Shown: positions 30,428-40,151, counted from the first letter of the stretch. The stretch: 64,000 nucleotides of DNA from Leisingera sp. S132 (GCF_025144465.1 NZ_CP083553.1:1734001-1798000); one strand, 5' to 3'. The notes: a model not told the origin generated them from the letters alone. A program made the numbers and translations.

Positions 30428-31303
30428 ATGGCAATCACTGCAGCAATGGTGAAAGAACTGCGCGAATCCACCGGCGCAGGCATGATGGACGCGAAAAAAG
30501 CACTGGTCGAAAACGACGGCAACATGGAAGCCGCTGTTGACTGGCTGCGCACCAAAGGCCTGGCGAAAGCCGCCAAGAAATCCGGCCGCACTGCCGCAGA
30601 AGGCCTGGTGGCTGTTGTCGTCGAAGGCAGCAAGGGCGTTGCCGTTGAGGTGAACTCCGAAACCGACTTCGTTGCAAAGAACGGCGAGTTCCAGGACATG
30701 GTTGGCAAAATCGCCACTGCAGCCCTGGGTGCCTCTGACATCGAAGCGCTGGCCGCTGCAGATCTGGGCGGCAAATCCGTTGCCGAGACCCTGACCGACA
30801 AGATCGCCACCATCGGCGAGAACATGTCGCTGCGCCGCATGGAAGCTCTGGAAGGCGAGACTGTCGTGTCCTACGTCCACAACGCGGCCACCGCGGGCAT
30901 GGGCAAAATCGGCGTTCTGGTTGCCATGAACGGCGGCGACGAAGCCATCGGCAAGCAGGTTGCAATGCACATTGCGGCTGTGAACCCGGCGGCGCTGTCT
31001 GAAGCTGACCTGGACGCTTCCATCGTCGAGAAGGAAAAGCAGGTTCAGATCGACATCGCCCGTGAATCCGGCAAGCCGGAGCAGGTGATCGAGAAGATGA
31101 TCGAAGGCCGCATGAAGAAATTCGTGGCTGAGTCGACCCTGCTGAACCAGCAGTTTGTGGTGAACCCTGACCTGACCGTGGAAGCCGCTGCCAAGGAAGC
31201 AGGCGCCACCATCACCGGCTTTGTCCGCGTTGAAGTCGGCGAAGGCATCGAAGTCGAGAAAGAAGACTTCGCAGCTGAAGTTGCAAAGGCCGCTCAGGGC
31301 TGA
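30428..31303 (+). CDS. tsf: Elongation factor Ts
   Basis: This 291-residue protein is the guanine nucleotide exchange factor of EF-Tu. The N-terminal UBA-like module '[21 protein letters not shown]' and the core '[13 protein letters not shown]' are invariant features of EF-Ts. The length is normal. It is cotranscribed with rpsB and ends at a strong terminator. Confidence 0.98.
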   Translation: MAITAAMVKELRESTGAGMMDAKKALVENDGNMEAAVDWLRTKGLAKAAKKSGRTAAEGLVAVVVEGSKGVAVEVNSETDFVAKNGEFQDMVGKIATAALGASDIEALAAADLGGKSVAETLTDKIATIGENMSLRRMEALEGETVVSYVHNAATAGMGKIGVLVAMNGGDEAIGKQVAMHIAAVNPAALSEADLDASIVEKEKQVQIDIARESGKPEQVIEKMIEGRMKKFVAESTLLNQQFVVNPDLTVEAAAKEAGATITGFVRVEVGEGIEVEKEDFAAEVAKAAQG

Positions 31304-31328
31304 TCTGGTCCCAAGATATCAGGTTCCG

Positions 31329-31360
31329 AAACCGGCAGGAGTTATCCTGCCGGTTTTTTT
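31329..31360 (+). terminator. Intrinsic terminator of rpsB-tsf
   Basis: AAACCGGCAGGA pairs perfectly with TCCTGCCGGTTT around a GTTA loop and merges into a tract of seven T residues: a strong rho-independent terminator 25 bases after tsf. Confidence 0.95.
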
Positions 31361-31787
31361 GTGCCCAATCTGAGGCGGCCGGCAGCAACGCGTGTCTCTA
31401 GTACCTGTGCCAAGACGGGAAATCTTTGGGGAGGAAGTGCGAGGGGCCCCGCTGATGGGGATGGGCAGGACCCCTCATATATCGGGGCAGAACACGGATC
31501 TATACGTGCCTGCCCCCGATCAGGTAGGAGAGCCTTGTAATCGCAAGGTTCAATACCCAAAGTTCCTTGGCCAAAGCCACCACTCACGGAACAAGAGGAA
31601 TTTGCAACGAATTATCCTTTAGCGGTAGTACAGAATACCATACTTTTTGACGCTAATTAACGTCTTTTGCGCTGCCTTTACCGCGCGGGTTTCCTTTCAA
31701 TGGCGGCGAACGGACGTGGGAAGCTACATGATTTCAAAGGTATAGTCCGGATAGTTAAGGCCGGGCAGGGGAAGCCCCATCGGAGCT
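31361..31787. other. Non-coding gap with stacked inverted repeats
   Basis: The gap between convergent tsf and luxR has no convincing gene; short frames on both strands lack family resemblance. It contains an unusual density of inverted repeats: GAGGGG/CCCCTC (31441-31476) enclosing CCCC/GGGG, a long stem ATCGGGGCAG with CTGCCCCCGAT (31481-31520) enclosing CACG/CGTG, a small stem CCTTG/CAAGG (31533-31548), and the near-palindrome GACGCTAATTAACGTC (31648-31663). A structured small RNA or a decayed element is possible. No promoter or terminator was firmly placed. Confidence 0.4.
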
Positions 31788-32543
31788 TCAGGCGTCCACT
31801 ACATACATCTGGTTGTAGAGAGCGGCTTTCAGGACCGCCTGCGCGGTGGTCTCCACCGAAAGAGATTCCCGTGCCAGGCGAAGATGCTTTTCAATCGTCG
31901 CCGGTGTCAGCCCCATCAGAAGTGCGATGTCCTGAGTTGTCTTGCCGTCGCCAACCCATTGCAGCACTTCCCGCTGCCGCTTGGTCAGGCTCCGATGCGG
32001 AGCTTCGTAGGGCAGGGTGAGGATCTTCAAATGCGCAACGTTGTTCATCAGGACGATATCGCTGCCCTCATCCTGCCACAGCGCGTCTACCTGATCCTGA
32101 GACAAGCCTGGCCGGGCGGCCAAGGAAATTGCGCCCTTGTAGCGAGGAGAGGAGGAATAAAAGCTGATCGTATAGCCTGCCTTCATATCCAGGGCCTGGT
32201 TGAATTCATGCACTTTCAGAGCTTCGGGTCCAAGGGTGCCTTTTGCGGCCATTTCCTGCACGATCCGCCAGCTTCCGGGTCCTTCATTCTCGAGGGCCCA
32301 GCGAAGCATTGGCGCGTGAAAGTAGAGCCCCTTGCGCAGGAACCCGTCCAAGTATGCGTTCTCATGGTTGGACAAAATGACAAAGTCATCCGGATCCCCC
32401 AGTGACGTCTCCGTCTTGTAGCGCGTGTGCCCGTAGATCAGCCTGTCAAACCCATACTCCGACATCTGCTGCACATGGCCATGCCACAGTTCCTCCAGGC
32501 TCTGCGCACCGCAGACAAAACTCAGGTATTTCCTGACTTTCAT
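31788..32543 (-). CDS. LuxR-family regulator with divergent autoinducer-binding domain
   Basis: This 251-residue protein has an autoinducer-binding-type domain (about 15-165) and a C-terminal LuxR helix-turn-helix (about 180-245, '[27 protein letters not shown]' , split: LTKRQREVL then TPATIEKHL). Aligned with TraR, the invariant pocket residues W57, Y61 and D70 become Y64, F68 and A77, while P71 and W85 are kept as P78 and W92. Loss of the aspartate that holds the homoserine-lactone amide suggests another ligand. No luxI gene lies in the window, so it is an orphan here. Its start overlaps the aroQ stop by ATGA, so it is cotranscribed with aroQ. Confidence 0.9.
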   Translation of the reverse strand: MKVRKYLSFVCGAQSLEELWHGHVQQMSEYGFDRLIYGHTRYKTETSLGDPDDFVILSNHENAYLDGFLRKGLYFHAPMLRWALENEGPGSWRIVQEMAAKGTLGPEALKVHEFNQALDMKAGYTISFYSSSPRYKGAISLAARPGLSQDQVDALWQDEGSDIVLMNNVAHLKILTLPYEAPHRSLTKRQREVLQWVGDGKTTQDIALLMGLTPATIEKHLRLARESLSVETTAQAVLKAALYNQMYVVDA

Positions 32544-32989
32544 GCGGCACCGGCACTCTTCAGATGCGCGGCCAATGCATCCAGAGCCAGCAAATACCCC
32601 TGCGCACCAAACCCGCAGACCTGTCCGAGTACCGCTTTGGAAATGTAGGAAGCGTGGCGGAACTCTTCGCGTGCGTAGATATTTGAGAGATGCACTTCAA
32701 CTGCAGGAATTTCCACGGAAATCAACGCATCCATGAGAGCAATCGAAGTGTGCGTGTAGGCTCCGGCATTCAGGATGATCCCCTGATGGCGGCTCTTGGC
32801 ATCATGAACCGCGTCAATGAGCGCGCCTTCGTGGTTCGATTGCAGGCAGGCAACTTCCAAACCCAGCTTTGCGGCATGATCCGTACAAGCGGCTTCAACC
32901 ATTGCCAATGTCACAGAGCCATAGATCTCCGGCTGGCGGGTGCCAAGCAGGTTCAGGTTGGGTCCGTTCAATACCAGAATACTCGCCAT
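32540..32989 (-). CDS. aroQ: 3-Dehydroquinate dehydratase, type II
   Basis: This 149-residue enzyme dehydrates 3-dehydroquinate to 3-dehydroshikimate in the shikimate pathway; it forms a dodecamer. '[20 protein letters not shown]' carries the catalytic tyrosine loop, '[16 protein letters not shown]' and '[18 protein letters not shown]' form the active site, and '[15 protein letters not shown]' the lid contacts. The length is typical. It is the first gene of a two-gene unit with the LuxR-type regulator, an atypical partner. Confidence 0.96.
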   Translation of the reverse strand: MASILVLNGPNLNLLGTRQPEIYGSVTLAMVEAACTDHAAKLGLEVACLQSNHEGALIDAVHDAKSRHQGIILNAGAYTHTSIALMDALISVEIPAVEVHLSNIYAREEFRHASYISKAVLGQVCGFGAQGYLLALDALAAHLKSAGAA

Positions 32990-33254
32990 TCGTATGTCCT
33001 TGCCCTCTTTCCCTTTGAACTTCTAAGACAATTTTTTTTCGAATGCGAACCCACAAACGCAATGAGGCGTAAAAAACTTGGCGCAACGTGCTCTGGTTGA
33101 GGCGGACGGGAGACGGGAAGCGATTGTCTATGTTCAGGGCAATGTTGGTCTGTTCACCTTATAAACGCGAATTCCACTCGACCTGCCTGGTCGTGCAACG
33201 CATTATCCCGGAACGACCCAAACGGGGAGGAGCGGGCATGGGCAGGAGGCATCA

Positions 33255-34466
33255 ATGAACCCAAAACGGCTGGAGAGGATAAAATCCTGGCAGCAACGCT
33301 ATGCCGATGAACGGAAATACCCGGGGAGCACCTTGCTGATACGCCGCGGCGGCGAGGAAATCTACTTCCATGCTGCCGGGATGAGGAACATCGAAGAGAA
33401 CCTGCCATACACCCGTGATACGCTGGTGCGCCTCTATTCGATGACCAAGCCGGTGACGTCGCTGGCTGTCATGATGCTGCTGGAACGCGGTGCGTTTCAT
33501 CTGGATGCGCCAGTCAGCGATTTCCTCCCGGAGTTCAGCAACATGCGGGCACTGTTACCGGCTGCATCCGCACTGGATCAGACAGAACCATGCCCGGTTC
33601 CAACGCTGCATCAGCTGCTGACGCATACCAGCGGGCTGAGTTATCCGTTCAATCCAGGAGTATTGCCGGAAGCGATGGCGAAAGAAGATATTCTGTTCAA
33701 GCCGGATCATGGGCCGCTGTCTTCTATGGTTGCGCGCCTGGCAGAACTGCCGCTGGCGTTCAAGCCGGGAAGCCGCTGGGAGTATTCAGTGGCAACAGAT
33801 GTGCTGGGCCGGGTTGTGGAGGTCGTGTCCGGCAAACCGCTTGGGGGCTTCCTGAGCAGTGAAATTTTTGAGCCGCTGGGCATGGCCGAAACCGGATTTC
33901 AGGTGCCAGGCGGGGCAGGGAACCGGTTTGCCTCGCTCTATACGCCGCTTGCCGGAGATGCTATGGCGCTCAATTCAGCGGATGCAGGCAGTGACAGTCT
34001 CCGTTTCACTGACTGTTACGGGCGTTCACCCTTTGAGCAGGCCAGCATGCAGTCCGGCGGCGGCGGGCTTGTTGGCACAATTGACGACTACATGGCGTTT
34101 GCTGAGATGCTCCGGCACCGGGGACGTTGCGCCGACGGCTTCATTATCAGTCCGCATATGGTTGATTTCATGATGCAAAATCACCTTTCTGGTGACATTG
34201 CATCAATGGGTCCCAGCAGTTTTGCAGAACAGCCGATGGAAGGCATGGGCTTCGGGCTGGGTGGTGCAGTCGTGCTGAACCCCGCACGCGCGCGGTGTCC
34301 TGGTTCCATCGGTGACTTCAGCTGGGGTGGAATAGCCTCGACTTTCTTCTGGGTAGACCGGAAACTGGATCTGTCAGTGGTGTTTCTGACTCAGCTGGCC
34401 CCCTCAAGCTCATATCCGTCACGCCCGGAACTCAAGGCACTGGTGCATGGCGCCATCACAGATTAA
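33255..34466 (+). CDS. Beta-lactamase family serine hydrolase (class C / esterase type)
   Basis: The 403-residue protein has the fold of class C beta-lactamases and related esterases and DD-peptidases. The nucleophile motif S-x-x-K is S62-M-T-K65. The second motif, usually Y-x-N, reads Y177-S-V in 'WEYSVATDVLG', a common variant in esterase-like members. No signal peptide is seen, so it is probably cytoplasmic and not an antibiotic-resistance enzyme. ATG 33255 follows CAGGAGGC. It is followed by a thioesterase gene 60 bases downstream, and the two may act together on acyl compounds, which is inference. Confidence 0.88.
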   Translation: MNPKRLERIKSWQQRYADERKYPGSTLLIRRGGEEIYFHAAGMRNIEENLPYTRDTLVRLYSMTKPVTSLAVMMLLERGAFHLDAPVSDFLPEFSNMRALLPAASALDQTEPCPVPTLHQLLTHTSGLSYPFNPGVLPEAMAKEDILFKPDHGPLSSMVARLAELPLAFKPGSRWEYSVATDVLGRVVEVVSGKPLGGFLSSEIFEPLGMAETGFQVPGGAGNRFASLYTPLAGDAMALNSADAGSDSLRFTDCYGRSPFEQASMQSGGGGLVGTIDDYMAFAEMLRHRGRCADGFIISPHMVDFMMQNHLSGDIASMGPSSFAEQPMEGMGFGLGGAVVLNPARARCPGSIGDFSWGGIASTFFWVDRKLDLSVVFLTQLAPSSSYPSRPELKALVHGAITD

Positions 34467-34526
34467 CGTGCGTTTCCGTCAACTCTGCAAGGGTTGCAAC
34501 TGGCTGGTAAAAGGAAAGCGAAAACG

Positions 34527-35390
34527 ATGACTGATACCGCCAAAGCCTTGCTAGTTCTCCTGGACCTTGAAACCCTCGATACCAATCTTTACCGCGGCTC
34601 AGGCTCTGGTGGAGAAACCCCGACGCGGATTTACGGCGGGCAAGTTATCGCACAGGCTCTAGCGGCAGCTTATTCTACTGTTTCCAATCGCTTATGTCAT
34701 TCTCTTCACGCCTACTTCATCCGTCCCGGCGATCCATCCCGGCCGGTGATTTACGAGGTTGACCGAGCTCGTGATGGCCGCAGTTTCACCACGCGGCGGG
34801 TTGTGGCGATGCAAAACGGCAAGCAAATCCTGAACTTGGCAGCTTCCTTTCATGCCCAGGAAGACGGTTGGGATCATCAGCATAAAATGCCGGCGGTTCC
34901 GGAGCCTGACAGCTTGGAACCGCGCCACGCGATCCTCACGCGGAATGCCAGCCGCTTTGCTCCGGAGAAGCAGGCTGAACTGCTGCGGCCGCGGCCGTTT
35001 GAAATCCGGGAGGTTGAGCCGCGCGACCCGATGGCGCCGGAAAAAACCAGTGATGCCAATCAGATGTGGGTTCGAATGGAAGCAGCCTACGGCGCAGGCC
35101 CGGAACTGCAACACATACTGCTGGCATATGTGTCCGACTTTGGGCTGTTGGGATCCTCAATGCGTCCTCATGGCCTGACGTTTCACAATCCCGAGGCGAT
35201 GACGGCCAGTCTGGACCACACGATGTGGTTCCATGCTCCGGTGAAATTGCAGAACTGGCATTTGTACGCGATGGATGCGCCGTTCACCGGAGGCGCCCGC
35301 GGGTTCAATCGGGGATCAATCTTCACGGAAAGCGGGGAACTGGTTGCCAGCGTAGCTCAGGAAGGATTGCTCAGGCCGTTAAGGCGATGA
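34527..35390 (+). CDS. tesB: Acyl-CoA thioesterase II
   Basis: This 287-residue protein is a double hot-dog thioesterase of the TesB family, which hydrolyses medium- and long-chain acyl-CoA. Characteristic segments are 'RIYGGQVIAQALAAA', 'SLHAYFIRPGDPSRPVIYEVDRARDGRSFTTR' in the first hot-dog and 'DHTMWFHAPVKLQNWHLYAMDAP' with 'GFNRGSIFTESGELVASVAQEGLLR' in the second. ATG 34527 follows AAAGGAAAGCG; an in-frame ATG 11 codons upstream is less likely. Confidence 0.95.
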   Translation: MTDTAKALLVLLDLETLDTNLYRGSGSGGETPTRIYGGQVIAQALAAAYSTVSNRLCHSLHAYFIRPGDPSRPVIYEVDRARDGRSFTTRRVVAMQNGKQILNLAASFHAQEDGWDHQHKMPAVPEPDSLEPRHAILTRNASRFAPEKQAELLRPRPFEIREVEPRDPMAPEKTSDANQMWVRMEAAYGAGPELQHILLAYVSDFGLLGSSMRPHGLTFHNPEAMTASLDHTMWFHAPVKLQNWHLYAMDAPFTGGARGFNRGSIFTESGELVASVAQEGLLRPLRR

Positions 35391-35707
35391 TTTCGGTGAA
35401 ATTCACCGTTCGAGTGCTGCGGCTTACCCGTAATTTACCATAATTCTGATTATAAGATATGCAAACTGACCAGACCCAGGACACTGAACCAAAAGAAAAT
35501 GGCTCCCTCTGATCCAGAGGAAGCCAGTTGTCACCGGTCAGGCTCCTTCATTGACTGCCCGAGAGTATTTTCTTACCTGGGCCATCCCGGTGTTCAGAAC
35601 GGGCGCACCCGTTCCTGATGTCGTTACAAGCAGCCCTTAGCCTGCCTGCAGTGTTTGGTTGGATGCGGCGCCGTCGGGGGTAAGACCGGCGCCGCAAGCG
35701 AAGGTCC
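35391..35707. other. Non-coding gap between tesB and nrdJ
   Basis: A 317-base gap between convergent genes. It contains the nrdJ terminator (35488-35525) and a second stem, GCGGCGCCG with CGGCGCCGC at 35665-35695, directly downstream of the nrdJ stop on the minus strand. No gene was recognised. Confidence 0.6.
35488..35525 (-). terminator. Likely terminator of nrdJ
   Basis: On the minus strand GGCTTCCTCT pairs with AGAGGGAGCC (one mismatch) around GGATC, followed by ATTTTCTTTTGG. The T-rich tail is on the minus-strand side only, so it terminates transcription coming from nrdJ about 180 bases upstream. Confidence 0.75.
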
Positions 35708-38700
35708 TCAGCTGCAGCCGGAGGTTCCCCCGCAGGTGTTGCATTTCATGCAGGTGCCGTTGCGCACAAGCGTGTAGTTGCCGCATTCGCCACAGGCTTC
35801 GCCCTCGTAGCCCTGCATTTTTGCCTTGGTGCGCGCGTCCATGCCACCGGCGGCTTGCGCTGGCGCCTCAGTGGTTTCGGGTACCAGGGTTTGCAGCGCC
35901 GCCACCGGATCGGTTCCGGTGCCCAGCAAACCCGCGTCAGGCTGGCCGCCCTGCAGTACCACCAGTTCCTGCGGCAGGCGCTTGCGCAGATAGCCGGTCG
36001 AGGAAATCTGCTTCAGCACTTCCAGCGACCGTGTCGCCGCGGTTTCGCTCAGCTCCGACAGGTTCGACACGCCTTCTTCCTCGCCCCGGCCCAGATCGTC
36101 GAAGGTCGCGCCTTCCGGCTTCACATGCGCCAGATCGGTGCGGTCGAGATACGACACCGCCAGTTCGCGGAACACATAGTCGAGGATCGAGGTCGCGTTC
36201 TTGATCGAGTCGTTGCCCTGGACCATGCCCGCGGGCTCGAACTTGGTGAAGGTGAAGGCGTCAACGAACTCCTCAAGCGGCACACCGTACTGCAGGCCGA
36301 CCGACACCGCGATGGCGAAGTTGTTCATCATCGCCCGGAAGCCTGCGCCTTCCTTGTGCATGTCGATGAAGATCTCGCCGAGGTTGCCGTCCTCGTACTC
36401 GCCAGTGCGCAGGTACACCTTATGGCCGCCGACAACCGCCTTCTGGGTATAGCCCTTGCGCCGCTGCGGCATCTTGGTGCGGTGCGACTTCAGCACTTCC
36501 TTGATGACCACTTTCTCAACGATCTTCTCTGCCAGCACCGCCGCCTTTTCCTGATTGGAGCCGCTCTCCAGCACCTCGGCTGCATCGTCATCATCTTCAA
36601 CCAGCGCGGCCGCCAGCGGCTGGCTCAGCTTGGAACCGTCGCGGTAGAGCGCGTTCGCTTTGATGCCCAGGCTCCAGCTCAGCTCATAGGCTTTCTGGCA
36701 GTCCTCGATGGTGGCCGAATTCGGCATGTTGATGGTCTTGGAAATCGCACCGGAGATAAAGCTTTGCGCTGCGGCCATCATGCAAATATGGCTGTCAACA
36801 CTCAGGAAACGCTTGCCTTTTTTGCCGCACGGATTGGCGCAGTCGAAGATCGCGTAGTGCTGTTCCTGCAGATGCGGCGCGCCTTCCAGGGTCATGGTGC
36901 CGCAGACATGGTCATTGGCGGCCTCAATGTCCTTTTTGGTGAAGCCCAGGTGGCGCAGCAGGTCGAAGGTCGGGTCGTTCAGCTTGGTTGCCGGGATGCC
37001 CAGCACGCCGGTGCAGAAATCCTCGCCCAGGGTCCACTGGTTGAACACAAAACGGATGTCAAAGGCCGATTCCAGCGCCGCATCCACCTTGGCCAGCTCA
37101 TTGGGGCCAAATCCGTGGCCTGCCAGCGAGGTGTGGTTGATGCCCGGTGCGTTGCCGATGGAGCCATGGCCGACAGCGTAGGACACGATTTCCTCGATCT
37201 GCGAGGAGCTGTAGCCCAGCCCCTCCAGCGCCGACGGCACAGAACGGTTGATGATCTTGAAGTAGCCGCCGCCGGCCAGTTTCTTGAACTTCACCAGGGC
37301 AAAGTCCGGCTCAATGCCTGTGGTGTCGCAGTCCATAACCAGGCCAATGGTGCCGGTCGGTGCAATAACCGTGGTCTGGGCATTGCGGTAGCCGTGTTTC
37401 TCACCCAGCTCCAGTGCCTCATCCCAAGCGCTGGCAGCCAGATCGGTCAGCAGCGCGTCCGGGCAATTGGCAATGTCGAGCGGCACGGGCTTGACCGACA
37501 GCGCTTCGTAGCCTTCCGCTTTGCCCTTTGCAGCGTTGCGGTGGTTGCGGATCACGCGCAGCATGTGGTCTGCGTTTTTTGCATATCCCGGGAAGGCGCC
37601 CAGTTCTGCCGCCATTTCTGCAGAGGTGGCATAGGCCACGCCGGTCATCAGGGCGGTCAGTGCACCGCAAAGCGCCCTGCCCTCGTCCGAGTCGTAACTG
37701 TAGCCCATGTTCATCAGCAACCCGCCGATATTGGCATAGCCCAAACCAAGGGTGCGGAAGTCGTAGGAGCGCTGCGCGATTTCTTTGGACGGGAACTGCG
37801 CCATCATCACCGAAATTTCCAGCGTCAGCGTCCACAGGCGGCAGCAATGCATGTAATCATCTGCCTGGAACTGGCCGTCCTTCAGAAAGCTCAGCAGGTT
37901 CAGCGATGCCAGGTTGCAGGCGGTGTCGTCCAGGAACATGTATTCCGAACAAGGGTTTGAGCCGCGGATCTCACCGTCTTCCGGGCAGGTGTGCCATTCG
38001 TTCACGGTGTCGTGGAACTGGATGCCGGGATCGGCACAGGCCCAAGCCGCGTGGCCCACTTTCTCCCACAGATCGCGGGCCCTGATCACCTTGGCAACCT
38101 TGCCGTCGGTGCGGTTGAACAGCTCCCAGTCGGCGTCCTTTTCAACCGCGTGCAGGAATGCGTTGGTCACCCGGATCGAGTTGTTGGAGTTTTGCCCGGA
38201 GACAGAGCTGTAAGCCTCGGAATCCCAGTCGGTGTCATAGGTCGGGAATTCGATCGAGGTATGGCCCTGCTTGGCATAATCCAGAACCCGCTTGATGTAG
38301 GTTTCCGGGATTGCCACCTTCTTGGCCTCGCGGATGGCCGACTTCAGCCCGCCGTTGACCGTCGGGTCATAGGCATCGGCCTCAGCCCCGTCCCAGCTGC
38401 GGATCGCCTCGAAGATGCCGTTCAGCATCTTCTCGTGCATCTTGGAGCCCGCGACAATCGACGCGACCTTCTGCTCCTCGATGACCTTCCACTGGATGAA
38501 GTCTTCGATATCCGGGTGATCGGCGTCGACGATCACCATTTTTGCTGCCCGACGGGTTGTGCCGCCTGATTTGATAGCGCCCGCAGCGCGGTCGCCGATT
38601 TTGAGGAAGCCCATCAGGCCGGAGGATTTGCCGCCGCCGGACAGCGGCTCGCCCTCGGCCCGCAGATGGGAGAAATTGGTGCCGGTGCCTGAACCGTATT

Positions 38701-39352
38701 TGAACAGCCTCGCCTCGCGCACCCACAGGTCCATGATGCCGCCATCCTTCACCAGGTCGTCAGAGACCGACTGGATGAAGCAGGCATGCGGCTGGGGGTG
38801 CTCATAGGCGCTGTCCGACTTGGTCAGCTTGCCGGTCTTGTAGTCGACATAGTGATGGCCCTGCGCCGGACCGTCGATGCCATAGGCCCAGTGCAGGCCG
38901 GTGTTGAACCACTGGGGCGAGTTCGGGGCCGAGCGCTGGGTCGCCAGCATATAGCGCATCTCGTCGTAATAAGCGCGTGCATCCGTCTCAGAGGAGAAAT
39001 AGCCGCCTTTCCAGCCCCAGTAGGCCCAGGCGCCCGCCAGACGGTCGAACACCTGCTTGGAGGACGTCTCGCCGCCCAGCTCCGCGCCCTTGTCAGGGAC
39101 AGAGCGCCACAGGAATTCCGGCACGTCCTTTTCGCGGACCTTCTTCAGGCGGGACGGCACCCCGGCCTTGCGGAAATACTTCTGCGCGATGACGTCGCTG
39201 GCCACCTGGCTCCACGACGCGGGGATTTCGATATTGTCGAGCCGGAAAACGATGGTCCCGTCCGGATTGCGAATCTCCGAGGTAGCGGAGACAAAAGCCA
39301 GATCGGCGTAAGCATCCTGCCCGGGTTTGGTGAATTTCCGTTCGATCTTCAT
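35708..39352 (-). CDS. nrdJ: Vitamin B12-dependent (class II) ribonucleotide reductase
   Basis: The 1214-residue enzyme reduces ribonucleotides to deoxyribonucleotides using adenosylcobalamin, so it works with or without oxygen. The active-site segments '[22 protein letters not shown]' (split: SNPCSE and CNLASLNL) and '[18 protein letters not shown]' are clear, and '[12 protein letters not shown]' follows. The C-terminus has a cysteine cluster, C-G-E-C ... C-M-K-C-N-T-C-G-G ... C, probably metal-binding and serving for re-reduction. ATG 39352 follows AAGGGG; the open frame reaches 36 codons further upstream but that stretch is unlike the family. No thioredoxin or other nrd gene is adjacent. 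Two CtrA boxes lie about 590 bases upstream. Confidence 0.96.
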   Translation of the reverse strand: MKIERKFTKPGQDAYADLAFVSATSEIRNPDGTIVFRLDNIEIPASWSQVASDVIAQKYFRKAGVPSRLKKVREKDVPEFLWRSVPDKGAELGGETSSKQVFDRLAGAWAYWGWKGGYFSSETDARAYYDEMRYMLATQRSAPNSPQWFNTGLHWAYGIDGPAQGHHYVDYKTGKLTKSDSAYEHPQPHACFIQSVSDDLVKDGGIMDLWVREARLFKYGSGTGTNFSHLRAEGEPLSGGGKSSGLMGFLKIGDRAAGAIKSGGTTRRAAKMVIVDADHPDIEDFIQWKVIEEQKVASIVAGSKMHEKMLNGIFEAIRSWDGAEADAYDPTVNGGLKSAIREAKKVAIPETYIKRVLDYAKQGHTSIEFPTYDTDWDSEAYSSVSGQNSNNSIRVTNAFLHAVEKDADWELFNRTDGKVAKVIRARDLWEKVGHAAWACADPGIQFHDTVNEWHTCPEDGEIRGSNPCSEYMFLDDTACNLASLNLLSFLKDGQFQADDYMHCCRLWTLTLEISVMMAQFPSKEIAQRSYDFRTLGLGYANIGGLLMNMGYSYDSDEGRALCGALTALMTGVAYATSAEMAAELGAFPGYAKNADHMLRVIRNHRNAAKGKAEGYEALSVKPVPLDIANCPDALLTDLAASAWDEALELGEKHGYRNAQTTVIAPTGTIGLVMDCDTTGIEPDFALVKFKKLAGGGYFKIINRSVPSALEGLGYSSSQIEEIVSYAVGHGSIGNAPGINHTSLAGHGFGPNELAKVDAALESAFDIRFVFNQWTLGEDFCTGVLGIPATKLNDPTFDLLRHLGFTKKDIEAANDHVCGTMTLEGAPHLQEQHYAIFDCANPCGKKGKRFLSVDSHICMMAAAQSFISGAISKTINMPNSATIEDCQKAYELSWSLGIKANALYRDGSKLSQPLAAALVEDDDDAAEVLESGSNQEKAAVLAEKIVEKVVIKEVLKSHRTKMPQRRKGYTQKAVVGGHKVYLRTGEYEDGNLGEIFIDMHKEGAGFRAMMNNFAIAVSVGLQYGVPLEEFVDAFTFTKFEPAGMVQGNDSIKNATSILDYVFRELAVSYLDRTDLAHVKPEGATFDDLGRGEEEGVSNLSELSETAATRSLEVLKQISSTGYLRKRLPQELVVLQGGQPDAGLLGTGTDPVAALQTLVPETTEAPAQAAGGMDARTKAKMQGYEGEACGECGNYTLVRNGTCMKCNTCGGTSGCS

Positions 39353-40074
39353 GCTCTGCCCCTTCTCAAGCACACATCGGTCAAGTGTCACGGTGCCCCC
39401 GCACCAGCCATTCCGGCCACGCAACACGCAGATACCCAGCGCACGCCGCATTTGACGCACTTGCGGCCCTCGCCGGCCTTTCTACACAGGACTGTCTGCT
39501 GTTTTTCAGCGTTGTTGCTGTGGCTCCTTAACCCACCAGATTTAGTGCCATCGCAACCGGTGTCCACAATTTGGCGTATTCATACACAATGGGTCAACGT
39601 TAAATTTACCCCTTGGCAACGATCTTTGCTGTTGACGCTATACGCGGTTTCAAGGGTCCTGCGACGGCCATTGATTCATCCACAGGCAGCCAGGTCCGGC
39701 GGTGACTTTTTCAGGTCTGAGCGCAACCCGGATTTCTCATTCCAAGAAAACAACTTGCCGCCTCGCAGAGAAGCCTGTGCCGCCGTTCCGCCGGCAACGA
39801 TTCACATCTCTTGGCTGGCTTGCCGCAGGCGGTGCGTTCAAACAACTTTGTGGTGATCTTCCGATGGTATGACGGCGCCGCAGCATCAGTGCCCGCCATG
39901 CCGTTAACCAACTGATGCGGGTCAGCGGCACTTGGTTAAGGGAGTGTTAACAAGCTATTAAGGAAGTATTAACACCCATGGTTGCATTTTGGAGCCTTCC
40001 ATCTCCCGAAGCGGGATCCGAATCTTCCAGGCGGCATCCCTGCTTAAGATTCGCGGCACTTTTATGGAAGGAAG
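39353..40074. promoter_or_regulatory. Long intergenic region upstream of nrdJ
   Basis: This 720-base gap between nrdJ and tRNA-Pro is the longest without a convincing gene besides those described. It must contain the nrdJ promoter. Same-strand near matches to the DnaA box TTATNCACA are TTCTACACA (39480-39488), TCATACACA (39580-39588) and TCATCCACA (39676-39684), each with one mismatch. Two CtrA sites lie at its far end (listed separately). Short frames at 39711-39931 on the minus strand show no family resemblance. No cobalamin riboswitch B12-box was seen. Confidence 0.5.
39936..39973. promoter_or_regulatory. Two tandem CtrA-binding sites
   Basis: TTAAGGGAGTGTTAAC (39936-39951) and TTAAGGAAGTATTAAC (39958-39973) each match the full alphaproteobacterial CtrA site TTAA-N7-TTAAC exactly, and they are 22 bases apart, two helical turns. 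A further GTTAACC is at 39903-39909. A chance pair of perfect sites is unlikely in GC-rich DNA. The controlled transcript is not clear: nrdJ lies leftwards, tRNA-Pro reads leftwards from the right-hand side, and no plus-strand gene starts here. Confidence 0.7.
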
Positions 40075-40151
40075 TGGTCGGGGCGGCGAGATTCGAACTC
40101 ACGACCCCCTGTACCCAAAACAGGTGCGCTACCAGACTGCGCCACGCCCCG
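40075..40151 (-). tRNA. tRNA-Pro (anticodon TGG)
   Basis: The 77-base minus-strand sequence has acceptor stem CGGGGCG with CGCCCCG, discriminator A and encoded CCA. The anticodon arm CCTGT-TTTGGGT-ACAGG gives TGG, and the T arm GCGAG-type stem encloses TTCGAAT. All class I features are present. Confidence 0.97.

Noticed and set aside
31361-31787. tmRNA, 6S RNA or SRP RNA in the structured gap
   Set aside because: No tRNA-like CCA/TTCGA end, no tag frame, and no central bubble with the expected closing stems could be built; only unlabelled stems were kept.
36000-38000. Long plus-strand open frames opposite nrdJ
   Set aside because: They are mirror frames of a GC-rich gene with clear class II reductase motifs; compositions are His/Arg-rich and show no family resemblance.
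39711-39931. Small minus-strand frames near the CtrA boxes
   Set aside because: Two overlapping frames of about 65 codons have no good ribosome binding site and no family resemblance; either could be a chance frame.
39353-40074. Cobalamin riboswitch controlling nrdJ
   Set aside because: The reductase uses B12, so the gap was checked for the conserved B12-box and its supporting stems; none was recognised. A covariance model search would settle it.
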